In this document: positions 35,879 through 44,379 of the stretch, one piece after another
Layout of the letters: every line of letters starts with the position of its first letter
Numbering within the stretch: position 1 is the stretch's first letter
Source: Desulfitobacterium_A sp034927245
GTDB lineage: Bacteria > Bacillota > Desulfitobacteriia > Desulfitobacteriales > Desulfitobacteriaceae
DNA: 64,000 nucleotides
Direction: 5' to 3'
NCBI RefSeq assembly: GCF_034927245.1
Contig: NZ_JAYFQK010000040.1
Location: 1 to 64,000 of the forward strand
Program-made: the position numbers and the translations under genes
The notes under the pieces: generated by a model
What the model was told of the DNA's origin: nothing
Seen by the model: the letters and a program-made list of their open reading frames with translations, nothing else
Databases searched by the model: none

Positions 35879-36207
35879 AGTATAATTTGGGTCTTATTTT
35901 GCTCCAACTTCTGACTCACAAGATCCGCCATAGTCTGATTGAGAACTTCATATTTTTCACTGATTTCCGGCGCATAAAGCCATTGGCTTGCAGGCGAGTT
36001 CCTGTTAAATTGATCTAAAAATTCTTGAAAACGTTCGCCACTATAAGCTTCTCTGAAGCCTTGCAAATTGAAATTAGCAATAAAATTGCAGTTAAGATTA
36101 AGATGGTAATACAAATCTTTACTGATCAATTCAGAATTTCCTTTATCAATAACTTTTTTGAAGTTCTTAAGTATTCTGGATTGCATCTCCTCTGACAAGT
36201 TAAACAT
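35875..36207 (-). CDS. Hypothetical protein, 110 residues
   Basis: A 110-residue soluble, helix-rich protein (MFNLSEEMQSRILKNFKKVI at the N-terminus) with GGAG seven bases before its ATG. It overlaps the end of the convergent 35600 gene by four bases. I recognise no family; residues such as NLNCNFIANFNLQGF suggest a small folded domain. Confidence 0.65.
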   Translation of the reverse strand: MFNLSEEMQSRILKNFKKVIDKGNSELISKDLYYHLNLNCNFIANFNLQGFREAYSGERFQEFLDQFNRNSPASQWLYAPEISEKYEVLNQTMADLVSQKLEQNKTQIIL

Positions 36208-36374
36208 TGAATCACTCCATCGCGTTTGTAATTTTCTCCGGATAGTTTAAACAAAATGAAACTTCCTTACTCACTTAAAAAGGTATAAGCACCTAGGCTA
36301 AATATTAAGCAAAGAACATGAATAAAATACCTGGATTTGTACAAAATATTGATATTATCGAAGGAGGTGCTATT

Positions 36375-36851
36375 ATGCCCGGACAACTCAGTCAAAAGGA
36401 AAGAATGCTGCTTCAAGATCAATTGCAGCATGAAGAATTATGTGTTCAGAAATATACCAAGTATGCCGATGCGACGCAATGTCCTGAACTCAAACAGATT
36501 TTTCAAACGCATGCCTCTCATGAACAGCAGCACTATAACACTCTTAATCAGATTCTAAGCGGTCAGGTTCCCAACATAAACCAAGGGCAACAATCACAGC
36601 AATCTCAACAGAAAATGGGTGGTACGCAATCACAACCGGGGAAAAGTTACGATCAAAATGATGCAATTATGGCCAACGACATGCTCACGACAGAAAAATA
36701 CATCTCCGGCACGTATGATACGACGATTTTCGAGTGCCGCGACAGTAATATTCGTCAGGCCTTAAACCATATTCAAAAAGAAGAACAACAGCATGGGGAA
36801 GACCTATTTAATTACATGCAAGCCAATGGTATGTATAATGTGCAATCTTAA
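36375..36851 (+). CDS. CotF-family spore coat protein
   Basis: This 158-residue protein has the CotF/DUF3231-like four-helix layout: an N-terminal helix pair (KERMLLQDQLQHEELC), HASHEQQHYNTLNQIL, a Gln/Ser-rich hinge (QQSQQSQQKM), and a C-terminal IMANDMLTTEKY...IQKEEQQHGEDLFNYM. CotF is incorporated in the Bacillus spore coat, and relatives occur across endospore formers. GAAGGAGG precedes ATG 36375; an earlier ATG at 36318 lacks one. Sporulation is thus suggested for the organism. Confidence 0.85.
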   Translation: MPGQLSQKERMLLQDQLQHEELCVQKYTKYADATQCPELKQIFQTHASHEQQHYNTLNQILSGQVPNINQGQQSQQSQQKMGGTQSQPGKSYDQNDAIMANDMLTTEKYISGTYDTTIFECRDSNIRQALNHIQKEEQQHGEDLFNYMQANGMYNVQS

Positions 36852-36899
36852 ATTGTGCATATTAATTGACAATACCAAGTATTATTAAGATTTTTACGC

Positions 36900-36940
36900 A
36901 AAAGCGACCGGAAATTTTCCCGGCCGCTTTTGTTTTATTT
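36900..36940 (+). terminator. Terminator after the CotF-like gene
   Basis: AAAAGCG...CCGG pairs with CCGG...CGCTTTT around a 7-base loop, with the T-run TTTTGTTTTATTT after it. A clean intrinsic terminator. Confidence 0.8.
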
Positions 36941-37037
36941 CCTTATTCTCAATTTTTCAACTCTCTGCTATAATAATCACTATGTAAAACAATGTTTCAT
37001 AAGACACAACAATTATATTTGACTGGAGTTGGGAGAC

Positions 37038-37559
37038 TTGTCAGAATTATGGAATCTATTTATTGCTTTTTTTCGCGCCAGCAATCTTGCTTTTGGCGGT
37101 GGTGCAGCAATCATTCCGCTTGTTCAAGCAGAAGTGATAACCCATTACCAATGGATGACACCTGCTCAGTTTTCTGATGGACTGGCTATTGCAACTTCTT
37201 TGCCCGGTCCAATTGCAACTCTCTTGGCCGGTTATGTCGGGTATCATGTTTCAGGTTGGCTAGGTGTATTTGCGGCTTTACTGGGGACGATCGGATTGAC
37301 TACAGTTGCCGTAATCTTCTTAACCAATTTTTTGATGAAACATATGGATTCGCCTATTCTCAAGGGGGCCCTCAAAGGAGTGCGCCCAGTTATTGTGGTA
37401 CTTATTGCTAAAACGGCTTTTGATATGGGAGCAAATGTCTCTTTTAATATCTATAGCTTGGTAATTGCTCTCTTTACCATATTTGCACTTTATAAATTAA
37501 AACTTCATCCCGGAATCATTATCATTCTATCCATGCTTTTTGGAATTATCGTATTTTAA
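37038..37559 (+). CDS. chrA1: Chromate transporter, half-size subunit 1
   Basis: This 173-residue protein is a half-length ChrA (CHR domain) with motifs FFRASNLAFGGGAAIIPL and SLPGPIATLLAGYVGY and about five to six membrane segments. Short-chain ChrA proteins work as pairs, and its partner follows 34 bases later. The natural function may be a general anion efflux. The TTG at 37038 aligns with the second copy's MSKDVWNLLIAFTRASN start. Confidence 0.88.
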   Translation: MSELWNLFIAFFRASNLAFGGGAAIIPLVQAEVITHYQWMTPAQFSDGLAIATSLPGPIATLLAGYVGYHVSGWLGVFAALLGTIGLTTVAVIFLTNFLMKHMDSPILKGALKGVRPVIVVLIAKTAFDMGANVSFNIYSLVIALFTIFALYKLKLHPGIIIILSMLFGIIVF

Positions 37560-37593
37560 GCGATTCAGATTCGTTGCATAGGAGGTCTTAAAC

Positions 37594-38157
37594 ATGTCAA
37601 AAGATGTCTGGAATCTTCTGATTGCCTTTACTCGAGCTTCAAATCTAGGCTTCGGAGGTGGTCCTGCTGTTATTCCCTTAATCCAAAAGGAAGTCGTTAA
37701 TCGCTATCAATGGATGTCGGAAGAAGAATTTGCTGATGCCCTTGCTGTAAGCAACTCACTTCCCGGTCCGATTGCAACTAAAATGGCCAGTTATATTGGC
37801 TATCGTGTTGCGGGTTGGATTGGGGTCTTAGCCACTTTGACAGGAACCATACTTCCGACATTGCTTATTACAGTTTTGCTCGGAGATTTGCTTATCCGGT
37901 ATTCAGATACACCTATTTTGAACGCTGCACTTACGGCTGTCAAACCGGTCGTTGTGATTCTCATAGCTCAATCGGCCTTTGATATTGGCAAGAAGGCATT
38001 TCCCAAGAATTCATACATCGCCTGGGGAATTGCAGCCGTTGCGCTTGCTCTGATGTTTTTAACATCAATACATCCGGGAATTCTGATTTTACTTGCGATG
38101 ATCGTGGGATATTTTACATGGGGAAAAGAAAAACCTCGGGATTCAGCACAAAAATAA
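37594..38157 (+). CDS. chrA2: Chromate transporter, half-size subunit 2
   Basis: This 187-residue protein is the second short ChrA half with FTRASNLGFGGGPAVIPL, WMSEEEFADALAVSNSLPGP and IASYIGYRVAGW motifs. It is about 50% similar by eye to its neighbour and likely dimerises with it. AGGAGG precedes its ATG, and a strong terminator follows. Confidence 0.9.
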   Translation: MSKDVWNLLIAFTRASNLGFGGGPAVIPLIQKEVVNRYQWMSEEEFADALAVSNSLPGPIATKMASYIGYRVAGWIGVLATLTGTILPTLLITVLLGDLLIRYSDTPILNAALTAVKPVVVILIAQSAFDIGKKAFPKNSYIAWGIAAVALALMFLTSIHPGILILLAMIVGYFTWGKEKPRDSAQK

Positions 38158-38184
38158 GAAAAGGTTAGATGACGACTCTGATTA

Positions 38185-38215
38185 GCGATAGCTTGCATTG
38201 AAGCTATCGCTTTTT
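38185..38215 (+). terminator. Terminator of the chromate transporter pair
   Basis: A perfect 10-bp stem (38185-38194 with 38201-38210) and TTTTT. Confidence 0.9.
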
Positions 38216-38268
38216 GCGTATACTATTCATTACTGGATTATCTTTGATACCGTGTGGGGTGAGATAAG

Positions 38269-39705
38269 TTGATATGGATTTTAATTATTGTTTCGTTAGC
38301 AGTGCTTAGTTATTTGTGTGCACAATTTGTTATCTTAATGGAGCATGCAAAACAAAAAAAGATGGTGTCATGGTTGGCAATTTTAGCACTGTGGTCTTTT
38401 CTTGGCGGGTTGCTCTATTATATTTTGGGGTATTCTAAGCATCTAGAAAAATTATTCAGCAGAAAGCATCTCCCGCAAAGCCCCTTGAAGAAAATATCCC
38501 AAGAACAACAAGTCTTGCTTGAAAATCAAAACATTTATTTTCAAGATTCCGGTGAAGGAAATAAACGTCTAACTCGATTAATTTTGCAGAATGTGAGCGC
38601 TCCATTAACCCAAAACAATGATATTTTGGTTTTAACGAACGGAAAAAAGAAGTATGATGCTCTGTTTCTGGATTTAGCTAATGCCAAGGATCATATTCAC
38701 GTTGAATATTATATTTTCCGTAATGACAATATCGGTACCCAGCTTCAAAATCTGTTAATAGATAAAGCCAGATCCGGTATAGAGGTCCGGTTAATTCTTG
38801 ATGCACTGGGCAGTCATAGTTTGCCATCCTCATTTATCGAAAGGATGCGGAGTGAGGGAGTCCAAGTGGGCTTATTCCTCCCGTTAAAATTTCCTCAACT
38901 TCTAAGAACAATCAATTACCGAAATCACCGTAAATGCGTTGTTATCGACGGGAAAATTGGTTACTTAGGGGGTCTGAACATTGGAGATGAATATTTATCA
39001 CGGGATCCTCAACTCGGGTTTTGGCGTGACACCCATTTGCGTCTTGAGGGAGAAAGTGTGCAAACCATGCAAGCTACCTTCTTAAACGACTGGTATTACC
39101 TGACTCATCAAGAACTCTATGACCGCCGCTTTTATCCTCAAAGCAAAGTTGAAGGTCAATGTCTCACACAAATTCTTGCCGGTGGTCCGGATTCTTGGCA
39201 AGAACCGATGAAAGAGATTTTCTTTACAATTCTAATGACGGCACAAAAGGAAATCCTGTTGACAACCCCTTATTTCATTCCCGACGAAAGTATGATCATG
39301 GCCCTAAAATCTGCCGCGCTTAGCGGTTTAAACGTAACATTATTAGTTCAGGGTAAGCCCGATCATCAACTGACCTATCTGGCTTCAGCTTCATATTTTG
39401 AAGAACTATTAAAAGCAGGTGTTCAAATCTACCGTTATCAGAAAGGAATTCTTCATAGTAAAGTATTAATCATAGACCAAAACGTAAGTGTCGTAGGATC
39501 TGCTAATTTTGATATTCGAAGTTTTCAAATTGATTTTGAACTCAGTGCCCTTATTTATAATTCAGAAATCGCCAAACGACTTTATTTAGATTTCCGGAAT
39601 GATTTAAATAGCAGCCAAAAAATCGAATATGAAGAGTTTTCACACCGCAGTCTTTGGTTGAAAATGAAAGAAGCAAATGCGAGTGTAATATCACCTCTGC
39701 TTTAA
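38269..39705 (+). CDS. cls: Cardiolipin synthase
   Basis: This 478-residue phospholipase D-family enzyme condenses two phosphatidylglycerols to cardiolipin at the membrane. It has two N-terminal membrane segments (about 3-60) and two HKD motifs, H-R-K-C-V-V-I-D in the middle and H-S-K-V-L-I-I-D near 410, each followed by the GGxN/GSANFD pattern. TTG start with GGGTGAG. Length is normal. A terminator follows. Confidence 0.93.
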   Translation: MIWILIIVSLAVLSYLCAQFVILMEHAKQKKMVSWLAILALWSFLGGLLYYILGYSKHLEKLFSRKHLPQSPLKKISQEQQVLLENQNIYFQDSGEGNKRLTRLILQNVSAPLTQNNDILVLTNGKKKYDALFLDLANAKDHIHVEYYIFRNDNIGTQLQNLLIDKARSGIEVRLILDALGSHSLPSSFIERMRSEGVQVGLFLPLKFPQLLRTINYRNHRKCVVIDGKIGYLGGLNIGDEYLSRDPQLGFWRDTHLRLEGESVQTMQATFLNDWYYLTHQELYDRRFYPQSKVEGQCLTQILAGGPDSWQEPMKEIFFTILMTAQKEILLTTPYFIPDESMIMALKSAALSGLNVTLLVQGKPDHQLTYLASASYFEELLKAGVQIYRYQKGILHSKVLIIDQNVSVVGSANFDIRSFQIDFELSALIYNSEIAKRLYLDFRNDLNSSQKIEYEEFSHRSLWLKMKEANASVISPLL

Positions 39706-39710
39706 ACGTT

Positions 39711-39740
39711 GGGGCTGTTTTGCGACAGCCTCATTTTTTT
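39711..39740 (+). terminator. Terminator after cls
   Basis: GGGGCTGT (39711-39718) pairs with ACAGCCTC (39725-39732), followed by T(7). It resembles the hairpin of the dispersed repeats but lacks their tail. Confidence 0.8.
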
Positions 39741-39856
39741 AGGCAGGATTTTTTATTATACTTCCTGAATAATGATTGTATAGTTTTCTTCATTTTCAAA
39801 GCAATTAATTGTCTTAATAAACAGGCACGTTTAGGCAAAGAGGAGGACGGTAAGAA

Positions 39857-40393
39857 GTGGAGATAGACTCTTTTGATCACGTTTATGAAACCCTTTTCCC
39901 CTTAGTTTATCGTTTCGTCCGCTTAAGAATTCCGGCGTTTGATGTCGAAGATGTTACCGCTGAAATTTTAACCAAAATCTGGCGTGTTTTACCAAGTTTC
40001 CAAGGAAATGCTTCACTTCAAACCTGGGCTTTGCGTATTGCGCATCATCAAATTGCGGATTACTATCGGGTAAGCCGAGGAAAAGAAATACCGATGATTA
40101 CGATAAGGCAGGATTCACTAAAAAACCAAGTGACAGAAGATCACAGTGAATATTTAACAACTCTCTTATGTATAAGTGAGACCCTCGCTAAAATGCCTGA
40201 ACCTCAAGTCGCTGTCATACAACTTCGACTCATCGAGGGATTCAATAGCACTGAAGTGGCACAGATTTTAGGCATTACACAGCAGGCAGTTAACAGTCTC
40301 CTCTACCGGGGCAAGAAGAATTTTCGCAAATATTACGGAGATACTTCTAATAGCCTTGTGTCATTTCGCCCTAGTTGTAAATATTCCCACTGA
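39857..40393 (+). CDS. ECF-like sigma-70 family factor
   Basis: This 178-residue protein has a sigma region 2 (FRLVYRFVRLRIPAFDVEDVTAEI, TKIWR, then SLQTWALRIAHHQIADYYR) and a region 4 HTH (LIEGFNSTEVAQILGITQQAVNSLLYRGKK). It lacks a region 3, so it is ECF size. No anti-sigma gene is next to it, which is unusual because most ECF factors are co-encoded with one. The GTG start has GAGGAGG a little far upstream. Function of its regulon is unknown. Confidence 0.8.
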   Translation: MEIDSFDHVYETLFPLVYRFVRLRIPAFDVEDVTAEILTKIWRVLPSFQGNASLQTWALRIAHHQIADYYRVSRGKEIPMITIRQDSLKNQVTEDHSEYLTTLLCISETLAKMPEPQVAVIQLRLIEGFNSTEVAQILGITQQAVNSLLYRGKKNFRKYYGDTSNSLVSFRPSCKYSH

Positions 40394-40457
40394 CGCCTAT
40401 ACTATAGTAATAAAATTCAAAGTAACTTAATCTATTCTCAGATTAGGGGGAACGATC

Positions 40458-41303
40458 ATGAAGATATGGAATACCCTAAAAAAGGTTGGCCCTATTTTTG
40501 GAATTGTTTTCGGGGCAATCCTCTCTGCCTACAGCGTTCAAGGATTTATCGTTCATGCAGGTCTAGGGGGAGGGGGAATCGGCGGCATTGCTCTGATTTT
40601 GTTTTATACATTAGCTTTCCCCATAGGCCTTGTAACGTTTGTTCTGAATATTCCGCTCTTTGTTTTAGGCTGGCGGGAAGTAAGCCGACAATTTGTGGTG
40701 AAAACATTTATTGGCTTAGTTGTTTTTTCTTTAGCCCTAGACCTATTTAAAGGGATTCGCCCTTTACCTTTTGATGATATTTTCTTAGGCGCTCTTTATG
40801 GCGGAGTATTGGGGGGTATTGGCTCAGGCATTGTCTTTCGTTTAGGCGGAAGTTTGGGGGGAACAGATATAATAGCCAAGGTTATCCAGAAAAAGTTTGG
40901 ATGGACAATGGGAACTACGATGCTTTTCTTTAATGCCTTTGTACTCTTAATTTCTTGGGCGTTTCTCGGACCTAAAATTATTTTATATACTTTGGTATCC
41001 ATGTTTGCTTTTAGCCGCTCGGTCGATGTTGTTCAAGGCGGAATTCCTGCAAAAGCGGTCACTATTGTCTCTAATAATTCGGAAACTCTAGTGAGCCGTA
41101 TTCATCATGAAGTAGGCAGAGGGGCAACCTTCTTGCAAGGGCGCGGAACTTTTTCGGCTGAAGAAAAAAATGTGATCATTTGTGTTGTCAGTATGCCTGA
41201 AATCGGTCATCTTAAGCGCGTAGTCCGTGAGGTAGATCCTCATGCATTTTTGATCATACAAAATGCGAGTGAAGTTATAGGGCAGGGATGGGCTGTTGAA
41301 TAA
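40458..41303 (+). CDS. YitT-family membrane protein (DUF161 plus DUF2179)
   Basis: This 281-residue protein has five to six membrane segments with HAGLGGGGIGGIALI and RLGGSLGGTDIIAKVI patterns and a C-terminal soluble DUF2179 domain (VTIVSNNSETLVSRIHHEVGRGATFLQG). The family role is unsettled, with reported links to transport in Firmicutes. AGGGGG precedes the ATG. The FetA-like ATPase gene begins 16 bases downstream, so these three genes may form an operon. Confidence 0.87.
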   Translation: MKIWNTLKKVGPIFGIVFGAILSAYSVQGFIVHAGLGGGGIGGIALILFYTLAFPIGLVTFVLNIPLFVLGWREVSRQFVVKTFIGLVVFSLALDLFKGIRPLPFDDIFLGALYGGVLGGIGSGIVFRLGGSLGGTDIIAKVIQKKFGWTMGTTMLFFNAFVLLISWAFLGPKIILYTLVSMFAFSRSVDVVQGGIPAKAVTIVSNNSETLVSRIHHEVGRGATFLQGRGTFSAEEKNVIICVVSMPEIGHLKRVVREVDPHAFLIIQNASEVIGQGWAVE

Positions 41304-41319
41304 AGAAGGGTGAATGTGA

Positions 41320-42063
41320 ATGACTAAGGGTATCAAGCTTAACGTAGAGAATATTTCCCTTGTCTTGAGGGAGAAAGAGCGAAACTCGACACTATTAGAC
41401 AATGTGAGTTTAGAAATTTGCCATGGCCGTGTGCGTGCTTTGTTAGGTCCCTCGGGAAGCGGTAAAAGTACGCTGCTTTATACGCTTAATCGTTTACGAG
41501 AAATCAGCGAAGGAAAGATCTTTCTTGATAATACGGAAACACGTATGCTTAACGTTCTCGAGCTGCGCCGGAGAGTTGGTTTGGTTATGCAAAAAGCCCT
41601 TTTTTTCGCAGGAACAGTCAGTGACAATATTCTTTATGGACCCCGTATTCAAGGTAAGGAGCTTCCGGATCCGGACCACTATCTTGAGTTAGTGGGGTTA
41701 AGCTCTGATTTTGCAGACCGCGATCCGAATACTTTATCCGGGGGGCAGCAACAACGTGTTTCGATTGCACGCGCTTTGGCAAACAACCCTGAAGTTCTAT
41801 TGCTGGACGAGCCTACCTCGGCACTGGATGCGCAGGCCAGCGAGCATTTGGAAAATGTGGTTGCTAAGCTTTGCCGGGAACGCCAATTGACCGTAGTCTG
41901 GGTTACCCACGATCTTCAGCAAGCGCGCAGGATAGCACAGGATGTCACTCTGCTGTATCATGGTAAAGTGCTGGAGCAAGGGGAGGCTGCGGATTTTTTC
42001 CGACAGCCTTCAACTGAAGAGGGCAAAGCCTATTTGGAAGGGCGATTGGGGGGAGTAGATTGA
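41320..42063 (+). CDS. fetA: ABC ATPase, FetA (YbbL) type
   Basis: This 247-residue ATPase has Walker A GPSGSGKST (43-51), signature LSGGQQQRVS and Walker B LLLDEPTSALD. With the overlapping UPF0014 permease it matches the FetAB pair, implicated in iron homeostasis in E. coli. It overlaps the permease start by four bases, which suggests tight coupling. Confidence 0.85.
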   Translation: MTKGIKLNVENISLVLREKERNSTLLDNVSLEICHGRVRALLGPSGSGKSTLLYTLNRLREISEGKIFLDNTETRMLNVLELRRRVGLVMQKALFFAGTVSDNILYGPRIQGKELPDPDHYLELVGLSSDFADRDPNTLSGGQQQRVSIARALANNPEVLLLDEPTSALDAQASEHLENVVAKLCRERQLTVVWVTHDLQQARRIAQDVTLLYHGKVLEQGEAADFFRQPSTEEGKAYLEGRLGGVD

Positions 42064-42815
42064 CTTATTTAGCATTAGGTCTTTCTTTAGGGTTTGTGGG
42101 ATTAGCGGCAATTGTTTCCCGCTATCAGGAATTAGGACTGGAAAAGGATTTAGCTATCGGTGTTATTCGAGCCTTTATTCAATTAACAATCGTGGGTTAT
42201 ATTTTATCGTACGTATTTGCTGCTCAAAACAGCCTCTATATATTTTTAATGATTATGTTAATGATCATCGTTGCCGGCCGCAATGCGTCCAAACGTGGTA
42301 AGGGGATTTCGCAAGCCCAAAGGATCGTTCTCATGGGAATTGCTTTTAGTGAAGGGATTTCCCTTCTGCTCCTTCTGGGTTTAAGAATTATTCCCGCGAC
42401 AGCACAATATATCATTCCCTTGAGCGGTATGATCATCGGTAACAGCATGGTGGCTGCAGGAGTAACCCTGAATCGTCTGAATTCTGAGTTTAGGCTTCGC
42501 AGGGGAGAAGTTGAACTTGCCCTTTCGCTTGGGGCTACATCAAAACAAGCGGCACTGCCGGTAATTCAATCCGCGGTTAAGGCCGGGATGATTCCGACGG
42601 TGGATTCCATGAAAACGGTAGGTTTGGTGCAACTTCCCGGAATGATGACCGGACAGATTTTAGCGGGTGCTGACCCGGTTCAAGCAGTACGTTATCAAAT
42701 TATGGTTATGTTTTTGATCTCCGGAGCCTCGGCAATTACCAGTTTAATCGTTGTACTATTAGGTTACAGGTGCTTTTTCACTTCTCATGCTCAGCTTGTG
42801 CTGGGGGATTCATAA
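42060..42815 (+). CDS. fetB: UPF0014/FetB-like permease
   Basis: This 251-residue permease has about seven membrane segments and the family patterns AFIQLTIVGYIL, IVAGRNASKR, and VGLVQLPGMMTGQILAGADP. It pairs with FetA. The TTG start at 42060 overlaps the stop of the ATPase gene. The role is inferred from the pairing: membrane component of a metal (iron) exporter. Confidence 0.86.
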   Translation: MTYLALGLSLGFVGLAAIVSRYQELGLEKDLAIGVIRAFIQLTIVGYILSYVFAAQNSLYIFLMIMLMIIVAGRNASKRGKGISQAQRIVLMGIAFSEGISLLLLLGLRIIPATAQYIIPLSGMIIGNSMVAAGVTLNRLNSEFRLRRGEVELALSLGATSKQAALPVIQSAVKAGMIPTVDSMKTVGLVQLPGMMTGQILAGADPVQAVRYQIMVMFLISGASAITSLIVVLLGYRCFFTSHAQLVLGDS

Positions 42816-42955
42816 TCTTTTAATAGGGCAATGGCATAGATATATAGTGCATGCGGAATAGTTATGCTTGCTTCATGAATATGTATAAGCATAGCTAGAA
42901 AGGAAGGAGAACCCATTTGCTGCAAGTTTAAACTTAAGAAGAGGGGTGTTCCTAT

Positions 42956-44278
42956 TTGCAAAAGGTCTATGTCGTTGATTCCAGTGTTTTGCTTCATGAT
43001 CCCAATGCGATATACGAATTTGAAGATAATGAAATCGTGATTCCTTTTGTTGTGCTGGAAGAACTTGAACGAAAAAAAAGGGCGGCTGATAATGTTGGTA
43101 TGGCTGCTCGTGAAATTATCCGTCAGCTTGATGGCTTAAGACAAGCCGGCCCCCTCGCCGGTGGTGTAAGACTAAAAAGCGGAGGCGTTTTAAGAATTGA
43201 GCTTAATCATTCTTCGCCGGAAGTGCTTCCCCTTTTTTATGATCCGAGCCTAGCTGATAATCGAATTCTGACGGTTTCGCTCAATCTTACGCGAGAAGAG
43301 AAAAGGCCGGTTATTCTCGTAACAAAAGATATTGCGATGCGCGTTAAGGCGGATGCGGTTGGTATTAAAACCCAGGATTACTACAATGATAAAGTTGCTC
43401 TTCCTCCGATTGGGGATGAAATTATCACCGTTCCTTTAGGGGATGGAGACGTGGATTCCCTGTATCATTTAGGTAAAATATTTGCCCCTGTTCCACTGCC
43501 TCCGAATGCCTGCGTTAAAGGAATTCTTGCGGATCAGAGCATATTGCCGCTGATGGGTTCCTCAAACGGTCATGGCTTACATTATCATTCCCTGGGCAAA
43601 CTCTCTACTTGGGATATTATACCCAAGAATATTGAGCAATCATGGGCAATGTACCTTTTAAACAATCCCTCGGTCAGTCTTGTCAACTTGATCGGTCCGG
43701 CCGGAACCGGTAAAACCTTGCTTGCCTTGGCGAGCGGTCTTCAGCAAACACTTCATTCGGAAATATACTCGCGCCTTCTTTGCGCGCGTCCGATTGTGCC
43801 TTTTGGCAAAGATATTGGTTTTCTGCCGGGCGAAAAAGAAGATAAAGTCAGACCTTATATGCAGCCGATATATGATAATTTAGAGCTTTTGCTTCGGCCT
43901 AAAAAAGACAAAAGTGAAAAAAACTCAGATTCTATGGTAGACAGTGCAATCGACTTATTAAAGAAAAAACATCAGTTGGAGATAGAAATTCTAACCTATA
44001 TTCGCGGCCGAAGTATTCCTAATCAATTTATGATTATCGACGAGGCACAAAATCTGTCAGTCCATGAAATCAAAACAATTATTACACGTGCAGGTGAAGG
44101 AACGAAAATCGTCCTTTGCGGGGATCCGGACCAGATTGACCATCCTTATCTGGATAAAGAAAGTAATGGGATAGCGCATTTAACTCATCGTTTAAAGGGT
44201 AAGCCTTTTTATGGTCAAGTTAGGCTGACCAAAGGGGAGAGGAGTGAGCTAGCAAGTTTTGCGGCTGAACTTCTCTGA
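42956..44278 (+). CDS. PIN domain-PhoH family ATPase (YlaK type)
   Basis: This 440-residue protein has an N-terminal PIN nuclease domain (VVDSSVLLHDPNAI, with acidic residues and IREIIRQL) and a C-terminal PhoH-like ATPase with Walker A GPAGTGKT (247-254) and Walker B MIIDEAQNLS. Such fusions are proposed to couple helicase-like activity to RNA cleavage, as in PhoH2. The TTG start has GAGGGG upstream. It is monocistronic or shares transcript with nothing clear. Confidence 0.9.
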   Translation: MQKVYVVDSSVLLHDPNAIYEFEDNEIVIPFVVLEELERKKRAADNVGMAAREIIRQLDGLRQAGPLAGGVRLKSGGVLRIELNHSSPEVLPLFYDPSLADNRILTVSLNLTREEKRPVILVTKDIAMRVKADAVGIKTQDYYNDKVALPPIGDEIITVPLGDGDVDSLYHLGKIFAPVPLPPNACVKGILADQSILPLMGSSNGHGLHYHSLGKLSTWDIIPKNIEQSWAMYLLNNPSVSLVNLIGPAGTGKTLLALASGLQQTLHSEIYSRLLCARPIVPFGKDIGFLPGEKEDKVRPYMQPIYDNLELLLRPKKDKSEKNSDSMVDSAIDLLKKKHQLEIEILTYIRGRSIPNQFMIIDEAQNLSVHEIKTIITRAGEGTKIVLCGDPDQIDHPYLDKESNGIAHLTHRLKGKPFYGQVRLTKGERSELASFAAELL

Positions 44279-44324
44279 TTGATCAAACATTTTTTTGTCG
44301 ATCTTCCCTTTTATAATGAAAAGC

Positions 44325-44351
44325 GTATGCAGCATACTCTCATGATATAAT
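44325..44351 (+). promoter_or_regulatory. Extended -10 promoter and 13-base palindrome upstream of addB
   Basis: TGaTATAAT (44343-44351) would start transcription near 44358. The perfect palindrome GTATGCAGCATAC (44325-44337) overlaps the -35 position, where a repressor could block polymerase. No regulator recognised. Confidence 0.45.
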
Positions 44352-44379
44352 GGAACAGAAGAGGGAAGGAGAGTACCTT

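Noticed and set aside
44312..44317. TATAAT upstream of addB as the main -10
   Set aside because: No -35 at a proper distance; the TGaTATAAT at 44343-44351 gives a better start relative to the ribosome site.
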